Positions 1 through 12,302 of a stretch of 64,000 nt of DNA are shown one piece after another. Position numbers and translations under genes: made by a program. The first letter of the stretch is position 1, and each line of letters opens with the position of its first letter. The stretch comes from Symbiodinium natans. Its lineage: Eukaryota; Sar; Dinophyceae; Suessiales; Symbiodiniaceae. The DNA lies in contig CAJNDS010002223.1 of NCBI GenBank assembly GCA_905221605.1, positions 328,567 to 392,566 on the forward strand, in the 5' to 3' direction. Under the pieces are notes generated by a model. It made no database searches. It had not been told where the DNA came from and saw only the letters and a list, made by a program, of their open reading frames with translations.

Positions 1-823
1 GGTTGAGGGCCAGAGCGCAGCCTTGCCAGCTCTGAAGAGGCCTTCCGTCATCCCGACATGCCGCCCTGAAGCTCAGACTTAAGCAGTTGACCCTGAGCGG
101 AATTCACAACCCACCCGAAAGGCCCCGCCTGAAAGGATTCTTCCATCTGAAGCCTAAACAGAACAGGTTCTAAGTGGCTTTGCAGCTTTAGACGGCGTCG
201 GGTGGCCCTTCACATGCTGCGAAGTATCCGAAAGTTTGCGCAGCCATCTTGTGGCCAGAAGCCTCGCGGTGTTGCGACAGAACACCACCAACTTGTAACC
301 GTTTAACCACAAAAAATCCCAAACCCTACCCACCAGGTCCAGCCCTCCCCTTGATCTCCAGGCTTCCGGGAGGTGCCACCGTGACCCCGAAGGGCCCCGA
401 GCGCATGGTGAAGGTGGGTCGTGCGGAGCTCTGAAGCGAAGCTCGAAGAAGTTCTCGGACGTTTCGGTCTTGGGGTTTAGGGATTTTGATGGAGTTCAGG
501 GTGCTTTTGGGGGGTTTTTGCTGTTTGGGGACTAACTATGAGTGACTTTTGGGTCGTTTGGCCGCTTAGGAAGAGCTTGCCATTCGGGGCTTGGGGGTGG
601 GGCGTTCAGGGCGCTCTTAGAGCTCTGAGGCGTGCAACTGGCAAGTGGTTTGGGGCCTTGGGGCTTGCGTTTTGCGGTGCTGGAGGTGGCGCAGTCCTTA
701 CTTTTTTGCCTGACATCGGAAGCGCCCCAAGCGACAGGAGTAAAACTTCGGTTGAAACCTCGGTATGCAATGGTATACTACAGTGATCCATAAGCAGCTT
801 AGCCCGAAACTTGAACCCCAAAA
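1..823. other. Gene-free segment
   Basis: GC-rich, with isolated GGGTTTAGGG-like words (about 472). Only short chance frames were seen. Confidence 0.5.
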
Positions 824-874
824 CCTAAACCCTAAACCCTAAACCCTAAACCCTAAACCCTAGATCCTAAACCC
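824..874 (-). repeat. Telomere-like tract (CCCTAAA on +)
   Basis: About five clean units, then TAGATCCTAAACCC. Confidence 0.9.
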
Positions 875-2116
875 AGATGCGCTTGCAAAGCTTCCTTCGC
901 GGGCAGGCCATCGTCAGCGCCCTTGACGGGGCCTTGGAAGCCGAGAGCCCTGGCCTTCTTCAAACAGCCAGGGCCGCAGGGTGGTCCACGGGGGGCTCAG
1001 GGTTCAGGGGGTTGGTCTTGAACGGTTCAGAGCATGGAAAGTTGATGAGGTTGGGGTTTGGAAGACGAAGGGTCTCAGACAGAGTTCAGACCCCGAGCCC
1101 TTGAAATTTGTTGCATTATGGGAGCCCATGGAGTCATAGACGCTGAAGCCCTAAAGTGCCGTGGTTACTCGGTTTTCATGCATGTTGAGCAGTACAGCTT
1201 GTGCTCCTGCAAACATTTGTTGCAGGCTGCATGTAGGCTCATGCTGCCTGGCATGCATACTCGTAGTATGTCTTTGCATCGCCTATGCACATGAAACTTC
1301 AATGCTTACCTCGCACAGTTACTTTCCACCGAAACATTGTAACGCATCTGCACACCTCTCAATGTCTTTAATTGCACCGCACAAGTGCTCTTGCACGTCC
1401 CTATCCCTTGAAACCGATGGTGGGCTCAGATACCTGAACCATTTTCAGCCCGAAGCCACGCAAGCCAAGGAAGGAAGCAAACATCTCCGGCCCGCTGATC
1501 AACTTTACAGCCACCTTCTCCTACGCGGCTGGCCGGCTGCAAATATCAAAGCACCTGAACAGTTTAAGGGCTCATGTTTGCGAGTGTTCGAGGGCTTAGC
1601 CTCCCAAACCCATGCCCGAGACAAAGCCGCTCTGTTTAAGGTGTTGGAGGTGGATATTAGTGACTAAGCAGATGGCAACCACGTAAAACACAATATATGT
1701 ATGTATGTATGCGTTTGTGCGTGTGTGTGTACATTTCCGACATTGATCTTTGCATGCAATACTTAGAGCAGTATATGTGTGTTGTTTGATTGTAGTGTGT
1801 TCATATATACTTACCACTACATCGTTTTCATGGGCTAGAATGTTCGATGACAGCTTGTTTTAGAAGTTGAAAGACACTCTTAGCAGTTTGTATTTACTCG
1901 ACAAACGTCAAGCAAATGGCCTCATTGTAAACACACAACTTTAAGGCTTGGGTTTGAGTGAAGACGCTTGTAAACTATTTAAGCCACAATTCGTTCTAAA
2001 TGTTAAATAGAGTGAAAGTTTGCTCGGTATTCATACTGGTGAGGTCTTCATGGATGCCAACATCACCAGCACTGTCATCCTCAATGATATTAGTATTCGT
2101 CAATATCGTTATGATC
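875..2116. other. Gene-free segment
   Basis: Contains a GTATGTATGTATG / GTGTGTGT tract at 1695-1730. The 168-codon frame at 1161-1667 matches no family and starts in Cys/His-rich noise. Confidence 0.45.
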
Positions 2117-2244
2117 TTAAACCCTAAACCCTAAACCCTAAACCCTAAACCCTAAACCCTAAACCCTAAACCCTAAACCCTAAACCCTAAACCCTAAACC
2201 CTAAACCCTAAACCCTAAACCCTAAACCCTAAACCCTAAACCCT
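2117..2244 (-). repeat. Telomere-like tract (CCCTAAA on +)
   Basis: About 18 perfect units starting after GATCTTAA. Confidence 0.97.
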
Positions 2245-2646
2245 TTCTATTTTTCTGTCGTGCGGCCTCATGGCTGCAGAAATCATGCTTGACATGTATA
2301 ATGTTATATTTCCCAGTGAGCTTAATATCAATTTCATTGGTAGTGTTGTGATCGTGAAACTGTTTGCCAGACACCTCTTAATTTACCCTCAGGAATGTAT
2401 CTATGCATGGTTTAGATCCAGCATCAGGAAAGCTCCTCCCCCAAAGTCTTCAGTCCGTGACGTCTGGGAGGTTTTTAGGCTTTGATCGGGCTGCCCCTCT
2501 CATGTCAGGCTGCGGCGTGTCAGGTTCTGCTTGTAGCACGTGAAGTCAAGATGCAAGAATTGCGGGTGAGTGATTTGCAGCTCTGGAAGTCGAGCATGAT
2601 TTATAAAACTGACCACTCCAAACCCATACAAAACGAGCCCAAATGC

Positions 2647-2794
2647 CCCAAACCCTAAACCCTAAACCCTAAACCCTAAACCCTAAACCCTAAACCCTAA
2701 ACCCTAAACCCTAAACCCTAAACCCTAAACCCTAAACCCTAAACCCTAAACCCTAAACCCTAAACCCTAAACCCTAAACCCTAAACCCTAAACC
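2647..2794 (-). repeat. Telomere-like tract (CCCTAAA on +)
   Basis: About 21 perfect units. Confidence 0.97.
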
Positions 2795-2914
2795 GCAGAT
2801 CGATCTTGAGATCTGCCTCGCCTGCGACGATCTGAACTACACCCCGGGTCTGGGCCAGATGGCAGCCCTGGAGGCTTCCCGGGGGGACGTCGAGCTGTTG
2901 GGGGCTTCGTAGTT

Positions 2915-2998
2915 GTTCGTACTTGTTTGTACTTGTTCGTACTTGTTTGTAGTTGTCTGTAGTTGGTTGGAGTTGTTTGGAGTTGTTTGTCGTTGAGT
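2915..2998. repeat. Degenerate 10-bp repeat (GTTTGTACTT-like)
   Basis: Units such as GTTCGTACTT, GTTTGTACTT, GTTTGTAGTT and GTTTGGAGTT follow one another for about 80 bp. Confidence 0.75.
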
Positions 2999-3451
2999 GT
3001 AGCGGATTTGGGTTTGGAGTTTTTAGAGGCTTGGTGTTGAGTTTTAGGGGTTGCAGTGTTTAGAGTTTTCAAGGGTGTGATGTTGGTTTAAGGGAGGTTA
3101 GGGGTTTAAGGGGGTTAAGGAGATAGGAGTTCATCATTGAGGGTGTGAGAAGGTGTGCCGCGGTGTAGGTACTTCGGGACCTCAGGGGGGTTCAGTGAAC
3201 CGTGGTTGCGGGGGAGATTTTGACCTTCTTAGGACCTTGAATCTGGCCCTATCACCCCCCTGGGCTCTGTTCATGTTGGTTCGTGCTGTGAGCAGATGGC
3301 TGAGCCCAATCTTCAAGCTCCTTCCAGCCCGAAGTCCTAAGTAGCTTCAGGATGTTTTTGGGGTGTTGTGGCCCTTCTACACACCTTCCTGAACTTCTTG
3401 CAGTTCCGCTTGTGCCCCCGGACCCTGAACTGCAAGCTCGTAAGCCTCTAG

Positions 3452-3580
3452 CCCTAAACCCTAAACCCTAAACCCTAAACCCTAAACCCTAAACCCTAAA
3501 CCCTAAACCCTAAACCCTAAACCCTAAACCCTAAACCCTAAACCCTAAACCCTAAACCCTAAACCCTAAACCATAAACCC
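3452..3580 (-). repeat. Telomere-like tract (CCCTAAA on +)
   Basis: About 18 units, with one CCATAAA variant at the right end. Confidence 0.97.
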
Positions 3581-4445
3581 CGAAGTCCCCTGGATCCAAC
3601 CTTGCGTTGAGGATGGCATGTTGCATCCAGAGCGCTACGGCTTCCTTGACTCACAGAGATTGACATATGGTGTAGAGTACCGAGATAAAACCAGGCAGAT
3701 CCTCCCACGTTGAGAGTTTCGGTTCCTCTTGAGGGGTGGAGGGGAGGGGTTTTGGAGCTTGGTGTTTTCACGTATGAACTAGCAACGGGGCATTCGAGTT
3801 TTTGTTTGGGGTTTGTCGCGAATCACACACTTCGAAGCTGCACGCTTGAATTGCACGAAGTCTTTGAGGGCCTGTGTTTCGAAAAGAGCAGGTGTTCTGG
3901 CAACCTCGTCGCGGGCTTTGTAAAGTTTGGGAGGGTCTTCCTGGCTTAGGAAACCCTTACCTTGATGCAGGTTTACGCCTTATGGGTTGCGCAGCCCAGG
4001 TTACGAGCCGCGCAACAACGCCCCCTGGGTTCGGAGAGTTGGGGCTCGCGGGCTCGCGGTTTCAAGCTTAAAGCTCGGGGCTCAGGTTTAGGGTTTAAGG
4101 TTTAGGGTTTATGTTTTAGGGTTTAGGGTTTAGGGTTTGGGGTGTGGGGTTTAGGGCTAGGCGGGGCCATAACAGACCCACGCGTTTTCGGCAGTTTAGC
4201 GCTGTTGCCCTCAGAATCCCCTGCAAATACCGATGTTTCCTGGGTTTCGCCCATCACCTCATCCCCGCAATTTTCATCCAAAATTATCCAACAATTTTTT
4301 GGGCATCCGTAGAGTGCACTGGTATTTGTGGGGTTTTTTGCACTACTTCGCACTTTCGACGTGTCCTAAACTAAGCCCTGTCTTGCTTGCATCCGCTTCT
4401 GCCCAGCCCTGGGTCAAAATAACACGTTTGCTTCACCATAGTTAG
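3581..4445. other. Gene-free segment
   Basis: 4190-4345 resembles the GTAAATACCGATG dispersed repeat at 36.8-37.0 kb (GCAAATACCGATGTTTCC). The rest is not recognised. Confidence 0.45.
4085..4158 (+). repeat. Telomere-like tract (TTTAGGG on +)
   Basis: About ten units with TTTAAGG, TTTATG and TTTGGGG variants. Confidence 0.9.
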
Positions 4446-4775
4446 AAGAGAGCATCCATGGCCCAACCATGATGACGTCCATAGTCTAATCCGTTCTGGG
4501 AAGAGAGTATCCATGGCCCAAGCATGATGACGTCCATGGTCTACTCTGTTCTGATGAGAAGAGAGCATCCATGGCCCAAGCGTGATGACGTCCATGGTCT
4601 ACATGTTTTCTGCACTGCCATGGCCCAACCATGATGACTCCATGGTCTACTCCGTTCTGGGAAGAGAGCATCCAGGGTCCAAGCATGATGACGTCCATGG
4701 TCTATTCTGCTCTGATGAGAAGAGAGCATCCATGGCCCAAGCATGATGACGTCCATGGTTTACATCGTCTAATCC
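4446..4775. repeat. Minisatellite of about 55 bp, six copies
   Basis: The unit has CATCCATGGCCCAAGCATGA and TGACGTCCATGGTCTAC. GATGAC recurs at 4471, 4526, 4584, 4633, 4687 and 4745, so unit length varies between 49 and 58 bp. The units keep the CCATGG palindromes and TGACGTCC. Confidence 0.9.
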
Positions 4776-4950
4776 GTTCCGAAAAGGTTAAACCTTCTTC
4801 TGGGCAGACATGGCTGGAAGTTCTTGCTTTTAGGCGCACTGGGGAGCAGAAAGGCGTCATTTCTCAACACTAAAGGCGGTGACCTAAGTCCTGCATCTCA
4901 GGTTTGCTGGTGGGGCCACAGTTTTGCGCGGGTCTGTTGTGGACCCGCCA

Positions 4951-4985
4951 GGGTTTAGGGCTTAGGGCTTAGGGCTCAGGGTTCG
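4951..4985 (+). repeat. Short degenerate TTAGGGC/TTTAGGG tract
   Basis: TTTAGGG, two TTAGGGC units and CTCAGGG. Confidence 0.75.
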
Positions 4986-5230
4986 GCTCACTCTCACGGA
5001 AGTCCTCCAAAGACGGATAAAGGTGCAAAAGATCCTCAGGGCCTTTTGATGCTTTCGGAGGCAGGGTTGAAATCACGGTGTCAAGCCCCCGATGCGCAGA
5101 GCCCAGCCTATGCCAGAGAGATAGGGGCCTCAAACCCCCCCGAAAACCCACATGAAGACCCTCATCTTCAGGAGCCCCCCCGCTTTGCCTCAGGGCTTCT
5201 TGCCCAGTGTCTGCGCATATAGGCTTCTAC

Positions 5231-5268
5231 GGTTTAGGGTCTAGGGTTTAGGGTTTAGGGTTTAGGGC
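5231..5268 (+). repeat. Telomere-like tract (TTTAGGG on +)
   Basis: Five units, one of them TCTAGGG. Confidence 0.9.
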
Positions 5269-5547
5269 TTCCCCTCTTTAGCACTTCTTCCTGTCCTTGA
5301 AGAAGAAGCAATAGACCATGCGCGGGGGGGGGCTGTAGCATGAAGCCCTTTCAGCTGCAGCTGGGGGTTTCAATCTTTATATATGCGCCAGCACTCATCC
5401 CCCCCTCCATGGTCTGGTATTCCCCTTCCCCCCGGTGGCTCACGGTGGGTTTTTGGGGTTTCGCCCCATCTCTCCCCCGGTTCATGGTGTGGTTCATGGT
5501 AGTTTTAGACTGGTGGTGAGCTCAGAGTTAGGGTTATTTAAATTTAC

Positions 5548-5641
5548 GGTTTAGGGTTTAGAGTTTAGGGTTTAGGGTTTAGGGAATAGGGTTTAGGGTT
5601 GAGGGTTTAGGGTTTAGGGTTGAGGTGTAGGTTTAGGGTTT
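5548..5641 (+). repeat. Degenerate telomere-like tract (TTTAGGG on +)
   Basis: About 13 units with GAATAGG, TTGAGGG and TTGAGGTG variants. Confidence 0.88.
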
Positions 5642-6629
5642 CCCCTCTCCCCCTCTGGTTCGTGGTGGGTTTTCGGTTCAGGGTTTAGGGTCAGGGTGAA
5701 GGCGGTTAAGGTTTCGGGCTTGTGAATGGTGTAGGGCTTGAGGTTCAGGGTTGAGGGCTTATATGGTTTCCCTCTCCCCCCATGCTTCGTGGTGGTTTCA
5801 GGGTTAACAGTCAGGGTTTGTTTTGGCGGGGGTCGAGAACGTGACCCTCCCTTTTCATAGTCTTCTTGTGTGTTTTTTCATGGTACACCACCAAACTCTG
5901 ACCCTCAACCCTTAACCCAGCAGGAACCACAGGAGGGGAGAGGGGAAAGTCTGAACCTAAAATCTACTGAACCCTGAACCCTACAGACCATGAACCGCAC
6001 AGGATGCCACGATCCCTAAGCCCTAAACCCAAACCCCAAGTCTGAACCTACCGTGAACTACGGACCATGAACCACACCACAAGGGGTGGGGGGGGGGGGA
6101 CCCAATCGGGGGGGTGTGTGCGAATACTGGTGCATCTAGACGTCCGGGCAGCACCGATTGCCATGCTTTTTAGAAGGGGTTGCGGGCTTTGGTGTGAGGG
6201 GCTTCCTCATGATTCTTCAGCCTTCTTCACGAAGCTCCTATTCTCGCCGGACAAGCTCAGGTTTCTGAAGCGTATCGTACACGCTGGACGCCTCCTGGCT
6301 GGTTTGGGGCTTCTGTGCTTACGCTATATAAGGCAGCCAGTTTCCACAAGGTTCTTGCGAAGCTTTTCCCCGAAGCCCTCTTCGATCCGAAGACTGATAT
6401 TGGCCTAGCCCCCCCCATGAGGTTAGGAGACGTTTGTGCACGCAGCTCCGGCAACCCTCCTGGTTTTACTGTGCTCGACCCTGCGTGGGTTTCTAGCTGC
6501 ACTGAGCCCGAGATCTTTTGCCCTCAAACCCAAACCGAAGCGCAAAAATTCGGGACTGCGTCCGCAGCCTCTGCATGGGACGTGGGTGTTGTTAACGACA
6601 GTTCACACCCCCAACCCCTCATCAACCCA

Positions 6630-6631
<2 letters not shown>

Positions 6632-6667
<36 letters not shown>
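6632..6667. repeat. Poly-C run of 36
   Basis: Homopolymer of C. Its exact length is unreliable in any assembly. Confidence 0.9.
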
Positions 6668-6669
<2 letters not shown>

Positions 6670-7998
6670 AAAAAAACACACACAAAATATGAGAAAACAA
6701 AACAAAACCGAATTAGATCCCCGAAAACATCCCCAGGCATAGCTTCAACACCAACAACCCGGCACGGGATCTGGAGCCACAGTTCTTCAGCATCTATGGG
6801 AACAGGCAGGGTTAGTTCGGGCTTCAGGATGTTAGGGCCTAGCCTTTTTTGGTCAACAGTTTACGGGTTTTGAGGGCCTTCGGGACTCTGACTGAACTTG
6901 AGAGCCTGCATGTTTAAGAGGGCTTAGGACCACAAGTTGAGGGGGGCCCGAGAGCAATTTTCACTTCCCAGCTCAGCCCGCAGAAGAGCTTCAAATGGCC
7001 GCAGGTTCAGCAGTACTCCGGTCTTTATTGGGGACAGCTGGCTGCAAGAGTGCTCGTGGGTTTTTTTGGGATGGTTTTCAGACTTCCCGGGTCTTAGACC
7101 AAGGCACGCAGGACACATGCCGCTGAGGGGAGGTGTGTGTTTTGTGTGGCAAGGACGCGTTTGAGGTCTTTAGGTCTTAGGGCGTCGGCTTAGTTTTGTG
7201 GGTTTTGGGGCGCAGAATCAGCCCCCCCGCTTGACAGTTCAAGGGGCTGTGGGAAAGGCGGCTCGGAAGTCCGGGGGGGGCTGGTTTAGGGGTTTAGGCC
7301 TCTCAGGCTTGTCGAACCTCGGGGCTTCAGGTCCTTGTGGGTTTGCAGTGGGGGCTAGTGCGGCCCAGCAAGCGGTCTTCGGGCTGTTCTTAGGGTTATT
7401 TTTTCGGCACTCGCGGTGACGAAGCGCCCGAGGAGTACCACAACACCTTGCTGGCCTACCTGCAGCCGCCGCTGACGCTTGCGGAGGATCTGGCACAGGT
7501 CGGGGTTCCCCCAACGCGCAGGGCATTTCTGAAAACTGAAGCTCAAAGGCACAAGCCCTACAACTTTGGAGAGAATGGCTGAGAATTGCGATCTGTTCAG
7601 GGAGACTTGAAAGCTTTGGGTTGAACTCCGAAACTGATGGTTTAGACGACTTTGCCCCTTTCCGTGGAGTTAAGGTTTCGTCCTTCCTAACAATTTCAAG
7701 GCATGGCGGCGGTCAGCGGGCCGTCCGCGACCTTCACTCCACAGCCGAAAGCGTCAACTCACCAAACTCCATAAGATTGCCTGTCTTCCCTGGAACAGCC
7801 CGGCATATCATGTGTTGTGTGGTTTTCAAGCTCCGGGAAACCGAAAGAGGATGCAATTTCCTTTGTGGGCCGAAGTGCCAGAGCGACATGATCCAGAGAT
7901 ATGCTAGGGAGACTATCGAAAGCCGATGGTCAGCACGACAGATACGTTTCTGCATGGGCTTGGACAGGTATGAAACATGAACAGTATGTACTAGTGTC

Positions 7999-8026
7999 CG
8001 TTTTTTTTTTTTTTTTCTTTTTTTTA
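7999..8026. repeat. Poly-T run with one C
   Basis: About 27 bases of T broken by a single C. Confidence 0.9.
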
Positions 8027-8976
8027 TGTCCGGGTCGTGCACATGGCAGTAGCAAAATAAGAGCGCTATGCAAGCCCACTATGTAACGAGGTCCATGTAG
8101 CTGTCTGGGAGTAGCGACACGCGGCAGCTCATGTGAGATTCAAATCCGGAAGCAAAGCACACGAGCAGCAACGAGCGGAGTATGGGGCGGACATGGAGCT
8201 GCAGATCTGTGACCTCTTGGTCTGCAACACCATGTCTATGTGGCGTTGTTCCAGGTGCTAGACCTCGCCGACTCCACGGCCGCTCAGTTGCTGATGCAAG
8301 CAGGCATGGGGTGCAAGAGATCTGGCTCTATGGGTATTTACGAGTTTAGGTGTTAAGTGTCTCATTCTTAATGGGTGAAATGGGGTTTTCTGACAGCTTT
8401 CTGCGGGTGATGCACGCTCGAAGCTCAAACGGTCAGAACGGCGGCGGTTGTAAGACTTGAAGGGAACGAGGGTTCTGGCCAGCCAGGGCAACACAAACCG
8501 AAAATTAATGTAGAGTGGGGCACCCTTGAATCGTAAGGGAGTGGCAGACCTCAATCCGAAGCCCGCAGCACAGTTCCATCCCAAGACCCGTGAGCAGGCA
8601 GGAACTTTCTCTCTGAACCCAGCTCAGCAGACCCTAAGTCCTTAAGTCACAATCCGAAACAAAACCCAAAAACCCTGCCCTGTTTCCGCAGAGCCCCTCG
8701 CACACTTGTGGTTTTGGGGCTTCTATTCGTAATGCTTAGCTGAAGGTTTAACAGGCGAGGGTGGCGAGGATCCTTCCCGAAATCAGATAACTTCCTTCTA
8801 CGAAAGCCGTCCCCGGGCATTTCGAGGGTGTTTGAGCTACATATGGCTGCCTAGGAGATGTGCGGCTTTCGGGCACTTGAAGCCTTAAAGGCCCCAGGTC
8901 GAACTCTTCAGCCCATCCCGCTGAGGAGCTATTTCTTGGCATCTCGTTCTTCCAATTTCAGGCGGCTGTCTGGATG

Positions 8977-9079
8977 TGGGTGGTTGTCAAAATTATGGTC
9001 CCTTTTTGGGTCCCCATTATAATACGGCACCTAATATTTAGGGTACCCCAAAAGGGATCATAATTTTGACAACCACCCA
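8977..9079. mobile_element. MITE-like element B, 103 bp
   Basis: TGGGTGGTTGTCAAAATTAT and GGTCCCTTTT at the left are inverted as AAAAGGGATC and ATAATTTTGACAACCACCCA at the right, about 30 bp with two differences. The loop holds GGGTCCCCATTATAATACGG. TG on both sides is a possible short target duplication. Confidence 0.75.
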
Positions 9080-9354
9080 TGTGAATGTCATGATCGGCAT
9101 ATTCGCCGCAGCCAAAGCTCTCGTTTTCAATGACCGTTGGGGCTTCCTTGCGGTTTATTGAGAGCAGCCAGGGGCATGTTGTTCAACATTTTTTGTTTTG
9201 TCTTTCTGTTCCTTGCGGTCTGTGGCCTGAGTATCAGAAATACAGGGCCCTTTGAACTGGTATATGAGGCCTTCATCTCCCTGTGATTCTGTAGAGTGAG
9301 GCTTAGAAAGCCAGGCTCCATCAGAGGGCTTTGTAGCAGGGTGTGTGAGATCCA

Positions 9355-9440
9355 GGTTTAGGGTTTAGGGTTTGGGGTTTAAGGTTTAGGGTTTAGGGTT
9401 TAGGGTTTAAGGTTTAGGGTTTGGGGTTTAGGGTTTAGGG
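9355..9440 (+). repeat. Telomere-like tract (TTTAGGG on +)
   Basis: About 12 units with TTTGGGG and TTTAAGG variants. Confidence 0.93.
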
Positions 9441-9668
9441 CAGTCCAGATAACGCCCAAATGGTTTCCACCCTTGGCGGGGCCAGGGGTTCGGTTGGAGG
9501 CTCGCAGGAAGGCATGGAACCCTTGAATCTTGGATCTTCAGCTCGGGCGTGGACCGGAAATCCACTCCTACATCCTAAGCCCTTTGCGAAGTCATGAAGA
9601 GTTTATCCCGCATCTCGCACTGTAAATGCTCGGCCCAAGGTGAGTTGGCCAGCCCTCATACCCTCGAA

Positions 9669-9829
9669 GCCTAAACCCTAATCCCCAATCCCTAAACCCT
9701 AAACCCTAAGCCCTAATCCCTAAACCCTAAACCCTAAACCCTAAACCCTGAACCCTAAACCCTAAGCCCTAAACCCTAAACCCTAAAAAACCCAAACCCT
9801 GAACCCTGATTCCTAAGCCCTAAACCCTA
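9669..9829 (-). repeat. Degenerate telomere-like tract (CCCTAAA on +)
   Basis: About 22 units mixed with CCCTAAT, CCCTAAG and CCCTGAA. Confidence 0.9.
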
Positions 9830-9951
9830 CAGGAGCCCTTATCCGACCGCAACAGGTTGCTTACTGGAAGGGCGGCAGCGAGGAGCTCTTCGGGCTCTTC
9901 GGCTCCTTGGCCCAGAGAGGCTCTCTGGTCTAGAGATGGACGGGGCGTTTT

Positions 9952-10030
9952 GTTTAGGGTTTAGGGTTTAGGGTTTGGGGTTCGGGGTTTAGGGTTCAGG
10001 GTTCGGGGGTTTAGGGTTTAGGGTTTCGGG
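9952..10030 (+). repeat. Telomere-like tract (TTTAGGG on +)
   Basis: About 11 units with TTCGGGG and TTCAGGG variants. Confidence 0.9.
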
Positions 10031-10207
10031 TGCTTAGAGCTTGGGGTTCTTGAGTATGGCCCGGTTTGGGCCAGCTTCTTGCGGCCTGGGGAGCCCTAGC
10101 TGGACGCCAGAAGGAAGCAGGGAGTGGGATTGGGGAGGGAGACAGAGCGGGAGGAGAGGGAGGAGAAGAAGGAGGAGGAGAAATTCAACAACCGTAGTAG
10201 CACTTAA

Positions 10208-10210
<3 letters not shown>

Positions 10211-10253
<43 letters not shown>

Positions 10254-10339
10254 GCATCTGGGCACCCAACCGAACCAACACACCACCCCAAATACAGGGG
10301 CGGGTAAAGATGCCCGGGGCTTCGGGCCCAAGCCCTTAG

Positions 10340-10388
<49 letters not shown>

Positions 10389-10461
10389 GGGAGAGAGAGA
10401 GGGAGAGAGAGAGGGGGAGAGGGGGAGGGAGGGAGGGGAGCGGGGAGGGAGGGAGAGAGAA
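10211..10461. repeat. Two (GA)n microsatellites
   Basis: A pure GA tract (10211-10251) and a longer GA/GGGA tract (10341-10461) are separated by 89 bp. Confidence 0.95.
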
Positions 10462-10742
10462 CGGGTCAAAGCACTTGACTCTACAGCCCTAGCTTAGCCG
10501 CAGACAGCCGCCGTTCCTAATCTCTGTCTGCAAAAAACGCTGCCGACTTAGCCCGGAGTCCAAAAACTGCCACCCATTGGAACTAAGCCTCAAACTCTGC
10601 TGCTGCTGGGCCGAGGCTTGGGCCATTTCGAGGTCGCGACGATGCCCTACTACGGTCACGACTTCAAGGCCACTCCTTGGGGACAGGAGATTTGGGTGCA
10701 GGATTTCAGGGATTTCAGGAGCGCAGCTGCGCCAATCCCTGA

Positions 10743-10768
10743 AAGAGGGTTTGTATAAAAACCCTCTT
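10743..10768. other. Stem-loop AGAGGGTTT / AAACCCTCT
   Basis: AGAGGGTTT, loop GTATAA, AAACCCTCTT. This is isolated and no role is evident. Confidence 0.4.
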
Positions 10769-11154
10769 ATTCAACATCCTTCTTTGGTTTTCATAAAAAA
10801 ACCCTGCTTTGGGAGTTTACGTGTCCTGTCCGCCCAGGTGTGGTGCCTTGTCCCTCGGATGAGCCCTGCCACTCCCAACACGACGCTGCCAGCGGTGCTC
10901 ACTGAGGCGCCCCGAGTGGAAATTCCTGGTATGAAACGTTTTTGCTCGGTAGGCCCTTGGGATATTTTGCATACTTTTTGCATTTTCCCCTATTGAGTTT
11001 AAGTCATAACCTGGGCCAGGAGTTGCACGTGACGCAAACATACACAGTGAGGTTGTATTTTCTGCAAGAGGTACCGTTGCAGAGAATGCTGAAAGTCGGA
11101 TGCACGCAGCTGCAAAGGTCGGATAGTTTTTAATCCATGCCATCGCATGCTGCG

Positions 11155-11290
11155 ATGGCTCCATGGTACAGCCGGATGAGAGGGGTGGGTTTTCACACAA
11201 TATCCATGGCTTTGACGGGAGGGGTGGGTTCCAACACATATGATTCCGTACATGTCATGATGAGAAGGGTGGGTTAAAGCGCATATTTTT
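11155..11290. repeat. Degenerate tandem repeat with GAGAGGGGTGGGTT
   Basis: Three spaced copies of GA(G)AGGGGTGGGTT (about 11178, 11218 and 11261) are separated by CACA-ATATC/ATATG spacers. Confidence 0.6.
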
Positions 11291-12302
11291 CTTTTTATAT
11301 ATATTTCAGTCACCAGGTATCTGCCCCCATCCTATTTCACATGAAAGAAACGGCTTTGGTTTAAACCACATTGAGGGCATTTTTACATGGTGATTGCGTC
11401 AGCACGCCTCCTCTAGCAGCTGCCCATTGGATGGGGGGAATGATAATCCCAGACAACAAAAGGATGCCGTTATCCCAGAAAGCCCACGCGCACAATGAGA
11501 GCTGCGAGCCAACAGCCAACAAAGGGCAAAGCTACACCAAACAAGATGCGGATAGCAACAGGAGACCCGGATGACCAAAATAAGATGCAGTAAGCAGGCA
11601 ACAGAGAGTTTTTTTACGAGCTGACTTTCGGCTGCAGGCCTATGGCGGGCCGGGCATCGATACAGCCGCTCTGCCTCGTTTGTCCTATCCTGCGCAAAGC
11701 GTGCCAAGTTTTCGGCGAGATGAAGTTGAGACCGAAGGGGTCTCGGAGAGCTTTGCAGCGTTTAGGAGCTAGTGGCTGCCCAGTGCAAAGACAGAGTACG
11801 CTTTGCTGTTGCGGGATCAATGGCTCCGATCCATCTCCCTTCTCCCTCCGAAGCCCTGAACCCAAAAATGCCTGCCTCCTGCTGCCTCTTGGGACGAGGA
11901 GTACCTCTGCCAGCCGAGCCCCGTGCCTAAGCTGCCAGAGTGGCATCTGATCTTACTGGTAGGTGCAGTTGTTTGGCTCGAGAGAATGTGTATGGCCAAA
12001 GCTTTGCTGACGAGTTTTGGGCCTGTGGGGGCCTTGAGGCTTGGGATTCTGTAGGACTGAGGGCTTCGGTTTGGATCTCAAATCGAAGGATCCTTGAGGG
12101 CCAGCTGTCTGCCCAAGACAAGACGTTTGAAGCCCTAGAACCGCTATAAGTCCAAAACCTTCGGGTAAAACGTAGGGGGGCTGATGCCCAAGCGTCATCG
12201 TGCCGCCCACTCGCGTTCAAGTCCCGTTCATCGCACTCACTGACGCACACGCACATGATCAGACTGCAGCAAGTGGATCCCTAAACCCAACTGGGACTCA
12301 AG

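Larger units (their letters stand above)
2245..3451. other. Gene-free segments around a telomere-like tract
   Basis: Holds the degenerate 10-bp repeat at 2915-2998 and T/G-rich sequence to about 3140. No coding was recognised. Confidence 0.45.
4776..5547. other. Gene-free segment
   Basis: Contains two minor telomere-like tracts and C runs (5399-5435). Nothing else was recognised. Confidence 0.45.
5642..9354. other. 3.7-kb gene-free segment
   Basis: The longest stretch without telomere-like tracts outside the two insertion blocks. It has decayed TCAGGGTTTAGGG words (5680-5830), the poly-C and poly-T runs and MITE element B. Frames of up to 145 codons here match nothing I know. Confidence 0.45.
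10462..12302. other. Gene-free segment
   Basis: A 139-codon frame at 10577-10996 and others on both strands show no motif. Includes the GGGGTGGGTT repeats. Confidence 0.45.

Noticed and set aside
10034-10469. Ser/Leu-rich proteins on the minus strand
   Set aside because: They are products of the two (GA)n microsatellites.
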